Part shown: positions 52,485 through 63,042 of the stretch, piece by piece
How positions within the stretch are numbered: the stretch's first letter is position 1
Layout: the number at the start of each line of letters is the position of its first letter
Assembly: GCF_037975245.1 (NCBI RefSeq)
Contig: NC_092567.1
Location: 2,961,214-3,025,213, forward strand
Reading direction: 5' to 3'
Length of the DNA: 64,000 nucleotides
Source: Apostichopus japonicus
Taxonomy: Eukaryota > Echinodermata > Holothuroidea > Aspidochirotida > Stichopodidae
Translations under genes and position numbers: made by a program
The notes under the pieces: generated by a model
The model's input: only the letters and a program-made list of their open reading frames with translations
Told to the model about the DNA's origin: nothing
Databases searched by the model: none

Positions 52485-55300
52485 CAGTGTTGGATTTTCA
52501 GGAATTTGAGAAGGTTGTCCGAAGGACTACCAGTTTCAAGGATTTTCAAATATTTGGTAGTCCTGCAAACAACTTGGTAGTCCTTCCAAATTTTCCACCA
52601 AAATTGAAACTGAACACAAATAATACAAACCAAAACATTTTGGTGCTCAATCTGATTGTGTCAACCAAAGCTTTATTAGTTTAGCATATAACCATGTTAT
52701 TGTGTACTGTTTTCAAAACGTGTTTGCACGGGTATCCGGGTACCCTGATACCCGCCCGACGCGATACTACCCGGTTCCCTATTTATTACCCAAATACTAC
52801 GCAGTGTGATTTTTTTGAGGGCAAACCTATGGTTAGGCAAGATATTTCCATTGAGTTATGCTACCATGTGGTCTAAGATAACAGCAATAACGAAAGAATT
52901 CCAGCATTGTTACGAACACAGGATTCTGGGTACGGGACGCAATGTTTTGGCCAGGGATACAAAATCTTCAAATTGCTTGCAATCCCCAAGTACACACTCA
53001 CAACTAGGTCAACGGAAAACATAACAAAACATATTTTTGAATGAACATCTTTCATTATTTCTTTTTCTGACAAGAATCAAAAGTTCTCCTACTCCTACAG
53101 ATCATTGAATTTGTTTGAAAATAAATATATCATAACAATCAACCGCAAGGTACAGGGCTATCAAAACTTCATTACAGAGATTTTCATGCTAAAAATAGAC
53201 AATGATGCTTTACCAAGATTCCCGTGATTTGATTGGCTAATAGTCCCTACCGATTGTCTGCAAACATTCTTGCATTTTTAGTGCTCAATAAACACGAAGT
53301 AAGTAAGTAACTTGTTTAACAAACAATTACTTGCAACGTTTACTTTTACCTGTGTAGAGATAACGAAGCTTGTGGTAAAGACTATCATATGTCTGCACTC
53401 AAATATCATACAGTTAGGCCTTGTCTCATGTTTGTTACGTATACATTTTGAAAACAATCACTGGTGGTACGAAGATGCATTTGAATTGTATCTGAGACTA
53501 TCACGTAGGGTTGGGCGATATATCAAAAATTATTATTATCGCGATAATTTTTTTTCAAAATGATATTTTTTGAGGATTGAACAAATGACGATAATTTCAA
53601 CTTCATTTACTGACTTTTGAACTTCGAAAAACCCGTCCTTTACAACATTGACTGTATAGAGAAAAAAAAACTGAAAATCAGTAGAGAAATTACTAATGTG
53701 TACGAACAGTAAGTTGGTACACCTTTCAAACTTTACGAAAGATCGAGCAAAATACTTTCGAAAAATTCACGCGAAACTGGCATATCGTGCTAAATGCAAC
53801 TAATTTCATGTAAACAAGGCTCTAGTTCACCCATTTATGAACAAACCATCAGACCACATCTGGTGTGAAGCGCGGGGAAAAGAAAGTATTTTCTAGAATT
53901 TCCACAAAAAAAGGAAAAATTAATATCCTACCATAGTTAAGTGTAAAGCATATAGCCTAACCACTTCGTCGGTTACGGATCTCACGTAACAACAAAAGCA
54001 CAACTAATTGTATTTTGCGAAGTTGACGTTTTCTACAAGGACATGGAAAATATATTTTGAAATAAATTGATCATGCCAAGTGGCCTAAAACATGGGATTA
54101 AAAGGTTTACTTTCATAAAGATGGCCATACTTTAGCCCTTGGGCCTTGATATCGTGCTATGTCTGTATGTTATAGACTGTGCCTCGTGTATCATGGGGAA
54201 TAGATTGTTTTGTTCATGCGGAGGAGTCGGTTGGCTTTAGGTGTGTTTTACCTACCTTAATGTTACGGGAATATTTACCTACTTTTCTTGAACGTCTAAG
54301 ATAATATTTCGCATAACTTAACCGATCCTTTACTGACTGACCTTATTAATTCTAGAGTGGAGCCAAAATAGTTTACTACATGAAAAGTTTTTTGGAAACG
54401 TGCCAAAAATGTTAGGGGTAAACACTGCATTTGTAAACTGATGTACGTATAGTGCACACTGTCCCTTGTAAGGCAGTCTAGAAACGGGCTTTGCCGAACG
54501 AAATTTGTTTCATAATATCGACAGTTTTGTTGTAACTTTTTAAAGATTGTAAAACAGATTTAATCTCTTTTCATTTTATCACGTAATATAGCTACTCTAA
54601 TTTGTCATTTTAAAATATTCATCAGTTTCCGTTTCGTGACAATTTAAATTAAAAAAAGTTGTCAGTATTTTTTCGCTAATAACATTACTGTATTCCATGG
54701 ATACCTTATAACTGCGTCACAAATTCAGCGGTATAGGCTAGATTTCCCCAATTGACTTAGTGTGCTGTTAGGCAACCATGTGGTCGAAGATAACAGCAAT
54801 ACTGAAAGTATTCCATGGATATCTTATAACTGCGTCACAAATTCAGCAGTATAGGCTAGATTTCCCCCATTGTCCAGCAATGCATTTTCACTCGGCCTAT
54901 AGACTGTCAGAGTGTCTGATCGACTGTTGTTACAACACCGTACAAAATGCATTGCACTGACATTTAGCCACAAGTCTCATTTGTTTTCTGGGTACATCAT
55001 TAGAGACTAACGTTAGGCGACTTTATTAGTGAAAAGTTTTTTCTAACGATGCTGTAAAGTTAATATTTCGCGCATGTTTTTAAATAATTCATGTTTGGTT
55101 TGGGTGTTATTCAGAAACTATTTAATTAAATTGACTTTCGTTTTTAATGAAATATAATTAGGCTCAATAATTCTTCAAAGCCTTCATTTTTTTTGGTCGT
55201 CCGAAGGACTACCAAACACACAACATTTTGAAAGATTTGGTAGTCCGACGTAATTTCTAGTCGTCACGGACGACCGGACGACCGTGAAAGTCCTACACTG
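52485..55300. mobile_element. 2.8-kb DNA transposon-like insertion with 6-bp target duplication
   Basis: Left end CAGTGTTGGATTTTCAGG; the right end reverse complement is CAGTGTAGGACTTTCACGG. CGGTAT flanks both sides (52,479-52,484 and 55,301-55,306). Subterminal copies of GGTAGTCC and CCGAAGGACTACCA lie in both ends (52,518-52,585 and 55,198-55,250). It contains a GGGTTGGGCGATATATC...ATCGCGATAATT segment (53,509-53,550) and copies of a ~115-bp repeat, but no recognisable transposase. CAGTG ends suggest hAT or a relative; the 6-bp duplication is not the usual 8 bp. Confidence 0.7.
54690..54895. repeat. Tandem pair of a dispersed ~115-140-bp repeat
   Basis: Two units containing TTCCATGGATA, GCGTCACAAATTCAGC, AGGCTAGATTTCCCC and GTGGTCGAAGATAACAGCAA. 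Part of another copy is at 52,848-52,912, and two more tandem units flank and include the insertion at 59,900. Confidence 0.75.
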
Positions 55301-55592
55301 CGGTATTAATTATATTTAATACCGGCATTAATTCTCAGCCAATCACCATGCAGCTTCATATGCCAGTATTAAATATATTAATACGGGCATTTAATAGAAT
55401 TAATACGGGTATTAAATAGAATTAATATGGGCATTGAATAGAATTAATACGGCATTAAATAGAATTAATACGGGCATTAATAGAATTAATACGCGCTTTA
55501 AATAGAATTAATACGGGTATTAAATAGACCAATCACATCAGCAGGATTCTCACTTGTTCATCTGATCTGATCGCCGCGCCAACCTATACAAC

Positions 55593-55751
55593 TTACGTTC
55601 TTTGAAGAATAACAAGACGGTTCAAAGCATTGCGAACTGATAAAACATCGGACTGGGATTGAGGGTCAACATTTGTCAAAAACCTACAAGTATCGTTCGC
55701 TTCTCGACGAAAATCATGCAAAAATTGTTCTTTGTCTGTCATGCGTGCCAT
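55593..55751 (-). CDS. Exon-like ORF in the loop of the foldback element
   Basis: A minus-strand ATG at 55,751 opens 52 codons, MARMTDKEQFLHDFRREAND, TCRFLTNVDPQSQSDVLSVR and NALNRLVILQRT, to TAA. The last codons overlap a textbook splice donor (AAC|GTAAGTTG), so this may be a first coding exon captured with its donor. The composition is much more coding-like than the surrounding AT repeats. The family was not recognised. Confidence 0.4.
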   Translation of the reverse strand: MARMTDKEQFLHDFRREANDTCRFLTNVDPQSQSDVLSVRNALNRLVILQRT

Positions 55752-56086
55752 TGCGTTGTATGTTGTACCTTGCTTGCTAGCTACAAGTACACTGCTTTCA
55801 CGCTGGGGATTAACACCAGCTCAGACTGAGCATGGTAACAAAATTCGCTGATGTGATTGGTCTATTTAATACCCGTATTCATTCTATTTAATGCGCGTAT
55901 TAATTCTATTTAATGCCCGTATCAATTCTATTTACGTGGTAGAAAAAATCGCTGATGTGATTGGTCTATTTAATACCCGTATTAATTCTATTTAATACCC
56001 GTATTAATTCTATGTAATGCCCTTATTAATTCTATTTAATACCCGTATTAATTCTATTTAATGAGCGTATTAATAAGGGGTTAATC

Positions 56087-56646
56087 AACGGTCTAGCGTG
56101 CGTTTATGGCAAGCCATGTGGGACAAACACTGTATAATATATCCGCGTATTAATTGGAATTTATACGCGTATTAATTGGAATATATACGCGTATATATTA
56201 TTAGCCAATCATATGGCTTAAATATATCCGCGTATTAATTCGAATATATACACGTATTAAATAAAATACATATGGGGATTAAATCCAATATATGCACGGA
56301 TTAATTAGAATATACATGAAAAAACATTTCCGCTCTTGCTGTGTACATATACCAACGATAAATGTTTTCGCGGGCTCGCGAGATCGCTTCAAAAAGCGAA
56401 ACTTTATACATGTACAACACATGTATATTTGAATTAATACGCGTATATATTCGAATTAATACGCGGATATATTATGCGGTGTTTGTCCCACATGGCTTGC
56501 CATATGCGTTACTCACAGGATTAATGCACGATCGGGGGATAATGCAAGCGATGCACGAGGGCGGAGCCCGAGTGCATCCAGCGATAGCATTAACACCCGG
56601 GGTGCATTAATCATGTGAGTAACGCAAGCTAGACCGTTGATTAACC
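56087..56646. repeat. Nested palindromes inside the foldback element
   Basis: The outer pair is GGTTAATCAACGGTCTAGCG (56,080 region) against CTAGACCGTTGATTAACC (56,628 region). The inner pair is GGCAAGCCATGTGGGACAAA (56,107) against its complement near 56,485-56,503, bracketing ATATACGCGTATTAATT units. Between them is a smaller palindromic unit around GATGCACGAGGGCGGAGCCC (56,552). Confidence 0.7.
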
Positions 56647-56735
56647 CCGTTCATTCATACACTACCATTTGTGTGGGGGAAAACTCATAAAACAAAACAT
56701 TTTTGGTTACATATAACCAAAGATTTATATGAAGC
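56613..56735. repeat. Foldback MITE-like repeat, copy 2
   Basis: Collinear with 47,587-47,706: GTGAGTAACGCA(A/C)GCTAGACC, TTCATTCATACACTAC, GTGTGGGGGAAAA and ACATTTTTGGTTACATATAA. Here it is embedded in the right arm of the larger foldback element. Confidence 0.8.
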
Positions 56736-57139
56736 TGCATTGGTGATTGGCTGAGAATTAATGCCGGTATTAAATAGAATAAATACCGGTATTAATTTTA
56801 ATTCGTACGGACATTAAATCAGCAATTATTTCCCGTATGGCCTAACATAAACATTGGTCGTATCAGGAAAGCCCCGGTAGAAAATAGCGCGTGTGCGCTG
56901 CTTGGATGATATATGCACGTGTCGAAAAGACTCACTGCATATATCTGTCGATCGCTGTTCGTATTCTATATTGCAATAACCTGGTTCGGACGTTTCCCAA
57001 GGTTTTCCAAGCCTGCCGCTATGCCCGGAGTTAACTCGTTGAAACATGTTCAAATTGCAGGGCTTATCTGCGGTCACAATTTTAGCTCTACCTATACTGT
57101 ATGCATGCTTGAAGCAAGCCCGCGTTCGTGGGAACGGGG

Positions 57140-57450
57140 AATTACATGCACCAGACAAATACCCCCAGACAAAAACCCACGGACAATTACCCCCCCCCCC
57201 CCCCCAAGTCAATAACTCCCCGGACGATTAACCACCCGACAATGACCCCACGTATAAATACCACCCGGACAATCCCCCAGGACAACTACCACCCGGACAG
57301 ATACCCCCCGAAAAATAACCCCCGAGGACAAAAGCCCCCCCCCCCGGACAAATTCCCCACCCGGACAACTACGTCCACGGGCGAATACCTCCTAGACAAA
57401 TTAACCCCAGGATAAATACCCCCGGACGAATATCCTCTGGACATATGCCG
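57140..57450 (+). repeat. ~14-bp C-rich minisatellite (GGACAAATACCCCC type)
   Basis: About 20 diverged units of CGGACAA-TACC-CCC in direct succession, with C-runs at 57,190-57,204 and 57,337-57,347. The inverse array is at 58,160. Confidence 0.85.
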
Positions 57451-58159
57451 ATAACTATAGGGGACGGATGCAGCGACGGATACGCAGGTCTTTTTTAGAG
57501 TTTAGTTTCCCGCGAGCCTCAACATATACCCTGGTCTCTCGGGCAACTGCAAGCGCATATTTAAAATTGGATCAGGGTGCCGGTTAAACCAGTGAGTTGT
57601 TATGGAAAAAATCCTTGGTTAAACTGGCACCACTAGGGTCGTCGTGTGCCCTGGGACTTTCAAACTCCTCCCGACTTTTTAAAAAGATTCGAGTTTTCAA
57701 TATATAAGCCTCCAAAACTCCTGGATAGTGCTTGAAAACGGAACGAGCCCCGGACAAGATAGGTGGGGACGGCGGTTGAAGAAGCATAGCATGAGGGAGG
57801 GGGGTGGGGTGGGGCATCGGTCACTGATGGAAGTAACTAATAATTTACTAATTGTTCTACTGACACTATTCTGTATTATTAATCTCCGAACAATTCCGGC
57901 TTATTGCGACTTACCATTTTTAAGTTTTCTTCTGAGTAATTTAACCTGATGATTTGTTATGTTATGTTATGTTAGTTTTTGTATACCGCTTTATATGGCA
58001 CTATCAAATTTGGTTATATCAGAATAATATTCTATATATCAGATTAAGAAAATTTGCTTTCATGGCCCTAATATAGGCTTTCGTACTACGGGGTTCACCA
58101 GCTAAAGGTCCGCTTGGTTCACGGGCTCGGGCGGGGGGGGGGGGAGGGGACATGGGCGT
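57451..58159. other. Spacer between the inverted minisatellites
   Basis: No gene. It includes TGTTATGTTATGTTA at 57,955 and a G-run at 58,132-58,144. Confidence 0.5.
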
Positions 58160-58460
58160 ATTCAGGTTTAGAAAGGGTAGTAACCTGGGTGAGGTATATT
58201 TTCGCGGGTGGAGTTTTCCCAGAGGTAATATCCGGGGTAACATATTGTCCTCGGGGTAATTGTCAAGGGGGTACATGTCCGGGGGTATTTGTCCTCTTGA
58301 GTGTATGTCCGAAGGGTAGTTGCCCCGGGGGTAGTTGTCCTCGGAGGTATTCGTCCTCGGGGTTTTTTGTCCGGGGGTGATTGGCAGGGGGTACTTGTCC
58401 CGGGGTATGAGTCCGAGGGGTATATGTCCGGGGGTATTTGTCCGGGAGATTGTTGTCCGG
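58160..58460 (-). repeat. ~14-bp minisatellite, inverse of the 57.1-kb array
   Basis: Units such as GGGGGTATTTGTCC, GGGGGTAGTTGTCC and GGGGTATGAGTCC are the reverse complement of the GGACAAATACCCCC array. The two arrays form arms of a 1.3-kb inverted structure. Confidence 0.85.
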
Positions 58461-59749
58461 CAACTCTTACATGTAGGAGGAAGGTTAGTATAATCTATCA
58501 TCATGTTACTATGACTTGACATGCACAATTGTAACATTGAACAATAACACTGTCCAAATTTCTAAGAAGTTTCAAGAAACCTACATTTAAGTATATTATC
58601 GACATAAGTGTTGATGGAGATAAAATACACTTAAAACTTACATGTAAACAACTATGAATGAAGATATCATATCAATATAAATTATGTTTTGTGTCGTGGT
58701 TTGTCTTTCAGAACATCAATAAGGCCGTGACAAAACTACAACACGAACTAAACAGAAATACTTTATCAGCAGCAATTGTAGACAATTACAATACTTGTTG
58801 AATTGAATTGAAATAGAACAGACCATTGTAACATCTCTTTGTTTCTGTTTGTTGACATTTTCTAGACTAGACTAGACGAGACTAGACTATTGCAGCCGGT
58901 CTTACTGTACAAAGATATCATAATTGCAGTTCGCGGTCTATTAGGCCTAAACAATCGGCCGTTTTACCGGTTCAGATCTACCTTTCTGCTATAAGTAACT
59001 GCTAGTCCCTACTTTACGGTTATGATTCCGTAACAATACTGTTGACGATATGACCAATGCTCATTTCCCATTAAACTCAAGAAACACGTATCTAGTTTGA
59101 ATAACCACGATAATTATTTTTTTCATCAGAGACTACCATAGCCTGCAGCATAGTTGCATCCATGATAATTTACTTGCTCCAAGCGAAGGACGAAAACTTT
59201 CTCCCGGGCACTATTTTTATTTAATGAGTAAGAACATTCTAGGCCTGAGTCGGATACCCGACCGAACATTCGTGTACCCGAATCTAAAACACGAAAAACG
59301 GGTACCCGTTTTCTGTGGGGGGGGGGGGGGTGGGGTCTCGTAACTGCTACGCGAGTGCTTTCATTATTTCATATTTTTGATTAATCAAGACACGCGAATA
59401 CGTAAGACTATTTTAATGAAATAACTTTCTTGTAGTGTAGATGGCTGTTTAATTGCTTACTAATTCTAGCTTTAGCCATTCGTAATGGTTCTTTTTCGTG
59501 TGTGGATAAAATCACTCAACACTGAAAACGAAAATATGATACCGGTGAAAACTACTCAAGATTGAAATCTTTAATCCATCGCAATACTATGTTACCTCTT
59601 CAAAACATAGCACATATCTTCCAAACGATTGCCGATTTCCAGGTAATTGAAAGTTGTAAACAAGGCTACGATTTTGTGTGTGTGTGTAAAAAAAACGATG
59701 GTTAAGGCAAGATTTTTTCCCTTTGAATTAGTTTGGTGTTTGGCTAGTT
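58461..59749. other. Non-coding, no gene seen
   Basis: Contains CTAGACTAGACTAGACGAGA at 58,863, a GGGTACCCG patch near 59,271-59,310 and a G-run at 59,317-59,331. Confidence 0.5.
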
Positions 59750-59899
59750 TGTGGTCGAAGATAGCAGTAATAATGAAAGAATTCCATGGATATTTTAGTT
59801 CCAGCTAACTGCCTTAAAATTTGAGCGAATAAGCAGATGGTGAAGGCTAGATTTCCCCATTGACTTAGTGTGGTGTTAGGCAACCGTGTGGTCGAAGAT
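59750..59899. repeat. Dispersed ~140-bp repeat, unit interrupted by a hAT-like insertion
   Basis: One unit (GTGGTCGAAGATAGCAG...GGCTAGATTTCCCCATTGAC) and the start of the next, which is broken at GTGGTCGAAGAT and resumes at 61,506 (TCGAAGATAGCAGCAAC) to about 61,640. It is the same family as 54,690-54,895. Confidence 0.75.
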
Positions 59900-61505
59900 C
59901 ATAGGCGTACGGGACCATTTCAGTTTGGGGGGGCAGAACTTTTTGTGCCCGAAAGTTCCCGTGACACTATCTAAGCGGAGCGCCACCATCGGTTGGCGCG
60001 TAGCGTACAAGAAAATTTTTGGGCACACAATGCCTCTCAGATTGCCGGAAACGGCACTTCTGAGGCCTTGCAAGTTGCATCTAAACATTCAGTATTTTAT
60101 AATCTCACGTTTTAGAAATTTACACTTCCCCAAAAATTTGGTAAATTAGAAGAAGAAAAAATGGTAACATCACTTTGGAGGGGAAAAATGGGACAGTATA
60201 TTTTTTAAGCTCCTATTTAGTTACCTAATTTATTATTTTAACACAGTATTCAGCTACCTCCAGAAAAAACATACATTGTTCAACGACACGTAGGTGGGAT
60301 AATGTCGCTGTGTCGGGTGACACTGCAATTTGTCTCACAAAAAAAGTTTAGAATATAACAAAGAATATGACAAACCTGTACTTCTACGCTTGTAGGCACT
60401 CCCCCCCCCCCCCCACCATCCATGAAAAGAAAATATACACTCATGTTGGGGATGTCCAGGTCAAGAGCGGCGGAAGCACTTTTAATCTGGGGGGGGGGGG
60501 CACCGACATCAAAGGGCACTTTGCAGAAATTCGATTGGACTGATGCAGCCTTACATTTAGTACCCTTTATAACTCTTATTGTATTATCTTATTTGTGTAA
60601 TACACATCACTTCATCAACCCCCCCCCCCCACCCTAAAGGAAAATATGCATACTAACACTGCAATATCCAATGCGCAAACTGGGAAACAAGGAACAAGTT
60701 TTCTTTTGAGACAAAATGTGGTGAAATCATGTTAGTTGCTAATGTAGGAATCTTCCGAATTAGAGTTTTTTTCTTCTTAATATCTTCACAATTTTTTTCC
60801 ATTCGAAATAGCTTTGAGTTTGACCCACAGAAATTCATTAAAAGTCACGGGCTTAGCCAGGATTTGCAAAGTTATATGCACGACTATCTGAGCGGAGCGC
60901 CACCATCGGTTGGCGCGGAGCGTACTAGAAAATTTTTGGTTTTACAAACCCCTCAGATGGCCGGAAACGGCCCTTCCCGAGTGTTCATTCTGGTTCCCTG
61001 GCCTCTTGCTAACTTGAGGCACCTCAATTTTTATGTAGAAAAAAAGCACATTTTTAACCTGAGGAAAAGTGAGGGGGGGGCACGTGCCCCCTGTGCCCCC
61101 CGGTTCCGCCGCCCTTGGTCCAGATATACAATTGACTAGTTAGAAAAAAAAATGATCGTGCAAAAAGCGTGGTAGCCCAGATGAACTGCGCTTACGGTGG
61201 TATTACACGGAAATATTCGGGCATCATGATGCTAAATAAAGAAAATCATGGAATTGTCGGGCAAAAATTTGAAAAAGATTCTTGCAAGCTACTGCATATT
61301 TATATATATATATATATATATATTTCCAGAGGACAAGAAATTCGGGCAAAAGTCCTGAAAAATTCGGGCAGCCTAAGAGGAGAAAAAACAGAAATATATA
61401 TTTTTTTCTCCTCTTAGGCTGCCCGAATTTTTCAGGACTTTTGCCCGAATTTCTTGTCCTCTGGAAATTTGGGGGGGCAGTCTGCCCCCTGCCCCCCCGC
61501 CTATG
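59900..61505. mobile_element. hAT-like non-autonomous element (1,606 bp) with 8-bp target duplication
   Basis: Ends CATAGGCG and CGCCTATG. The exact 8-bp duplication TCGAAGAT is at 59,892-59,899 and 61,506-61,513, and the interrupted host repeat confirms the borders. It holds two minus-strand copies (about 59,965-60,095 and 60,880-61,010) of the GCGGAGCGCCACCATCGGTT repeat also present at 38.7 and 39.95 kb, several G/C-runs, a short (TA)n and a perfect hairpin at its right end. No transposase. An 8-bp duplication is the hAT hallmark. Confidence 0.8.
61322..61468. repeat. Perfect 67-bp inverted repeat with 13-nt spacer
   Basis: The left arm 61,322-61,388 (begins ATTTCCAGAGGACAAGAAAT) is exactly complementary to 61,402-61,468. 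I checked all 67 positions by eye. The arms contain TTCGGGCAAAAGTCCTGAAA. It lies just inside the right end of the hAT-like element. Confidence 0.93.
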
Positions 61506-61724
61506 TCGAAGATAGCAGCAACAACGAAATTATTCGGTGAATATTTTAGTGCAAGCTAACTGCGACAGAATTTAAGCGAATAAACAGATGGTTAGGCTAG
61601 ATTTCCATGTTGACTCTTTGTGATTTTAGCCTACCATGTATTTGGAGATTTGTAGGGATTTTACGCAAACATAGTTTGTCGAGTGCACGTGTCTTTGATG
61701 TCATCAAGCAGCTATAGCTCTGGT

Positions 61725-62099
61725 CAGTGGCGTAGGAAGGTACTTTTGAGTGGGGGGCTGAAGACTGATGGCCGGCCTGGGGGAGGGGTCTAAGGGGAGG
61801 GGGTGCCCCCCTCCCCTTTGGAATTTTTTGCATTTCCAGGTGGCCTCAGATGCAATTTGGTGCAATATAGCACACTTCAACACCCACTCCATTTTGTAAA
61901 GAATTTTGCATTTTCACCTGGCCTTAGATGCAATTTGGTGCTTCAAATGAGATTTTTTTCTGATTTGGAAATGAAAAAGGGGTTTTCTGACATGCGGAGC
62001 GGGGGGGCGGAACGATACTTCCGCCCCCCATATTTTTCACTGGGGGGGGGGGGGCTGGCGCCCCCCCCCCCCCCCAGCCCCCCGGTTCCTACGCCCTTG
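61725..62099 (+). mobile_element. Small hAT-like element (375 bp) with exact 8-bp target duplication
   Basis: Ends CAGTGGCGTAGGAA and (reverse complement of right) CAAGGGCGTAGGAA. GCTCTGGT flanks both sides (61,717-61,724 and 62,100-62,107). Internal features are a GGGGAGGGGGTGCCCCCCTC hairpin, two ~75-bp units ending GATGCAATTTGGTGC, and long G/C-runs at 62,041-62,075. Non-coding. Confidence 0.85.
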
Positions 62100-62729
62100 G
62101 CTCTGGTAGTCCATAGCAAGTGCTTTCCTCTCATAGTTATAGCTACTGTATACGTTCGTGCTTGCGTAAATATTGGAATTCTCAAAATTGCTATATTTTT
62201 TCATTCATTTATAAATAGAAGGAAAAACTGGCAAGGAAATTTAAGGGATGTTAAGATGGATTATAAACGGGATAACAAACAAGAAAATCCAATGCTCTTT
62301 ACTAAACGTTTATTACAAATGCGATCGTTTAGCGATTAATCGCTACACGGTCACAGCCGTAATGTATGTTTAATGCAAGTTGACTCGGCAGAAATTAATT
62401 ACGGGGAATCCCGTCTTGGCAACTTTTGACATGCAGGATTTGAAATCATATTGTGGGAATCTCGCAATCCCGCGGCTAATGGGAACCTTGGATTGTAGTA
62501 ACAGAAACATTCGCAAGTAATTTTTGGCAAGGTGTTTTTTTCATGTCCATTTGCATATTTATTATACATCAAAGGATGACAACTCAGTTGTTCATAACAA
62601 CAGGAGTATCGCTTGAAAACGGAGATGTAATGTAAGGTGGTATAGTGATCTGCCATGTATGTACATTTTACATTGTGTTTGACTAGTGACGTATATACCA
62701 TTGCAGTAAGACGCACATGTACTGTAGCT
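62100..62729. other. Spacer between two inverted element copies
   Basis: No gene; unique-looking AT-rich DNA forming the loop of the inverted pair. Confidence 0.5.
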
Positions 62730-63042
62730 CTGGGCGTAGGAACCGGGGGGCTGGGGGGCATCAGCCCCCCAGTGAAAAATATGGGGGGGGGGGGGCGGAA
62801 GTATCGTTCCGCCCCCCCCGCTCCGCAAGTCAGAAAACCCCTTTTTCATTTCCAAATGAGAAAAAAAATCTCATTTGAAGCACCAAATTGCATCTAAGGC
62901 CAGGTGAAAATGCAAAATTCTTTACAAAATGGAGTGGGTGTTGAAGTGTGCTATATTGCACCAAATTGCATCTGAGGCCACCTGGAAATGCAAAAAAATC
63001 CAAAGGGGAGGGGGACACCCCCTCCCCTTAGACCCCTCCCCT
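62730..63042 (-). mobile_element. Second copy of the 61,725 element, inverted and truncated
   Basis: The reverse complement of 62,730-63,042 follows 61,781-62,099 almost base for base, apart from homopolymer lengths and a few substitutions. It stops at GACCCCTCCCCT, so the CAGTGGCG end is missing. No clear target duplication. Confidence 0.85.

Larger units (their letters stand above)
52415..56852. mobile_element. Foldback element with long inverted arms, split by a transposon
   Basis: The left arm 52,415-52,484, continued at 55,307-55,360, is the reverse complement of 56,725-56,852. Shared stretches include GGCCATACGGGAAATAATTG, CTGATTTAATGTCCGTACGA and TTCTCAGCCAATCACCA. The left arm reads continuously only if 52,485-55,306 is removed. 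Inside lie runs of about 22-bp AATACGGGTATTAAATAGAA units (55,370-55,535) and their inverse (55,860-56,070), around a 300-bp loop. Further nested palindromes lie at 56,087-56,646. Without the insertion the structure is about 1.6 kb. Confidence 0.75.

Noticed and set aside
58019-58537. 172-codon Pro/Thr-rich minus-strand ORF
   Set aside because: It is a translation of the 14-bp minisatellite; the mirror array at 57.1 kb gives the same type of frame.
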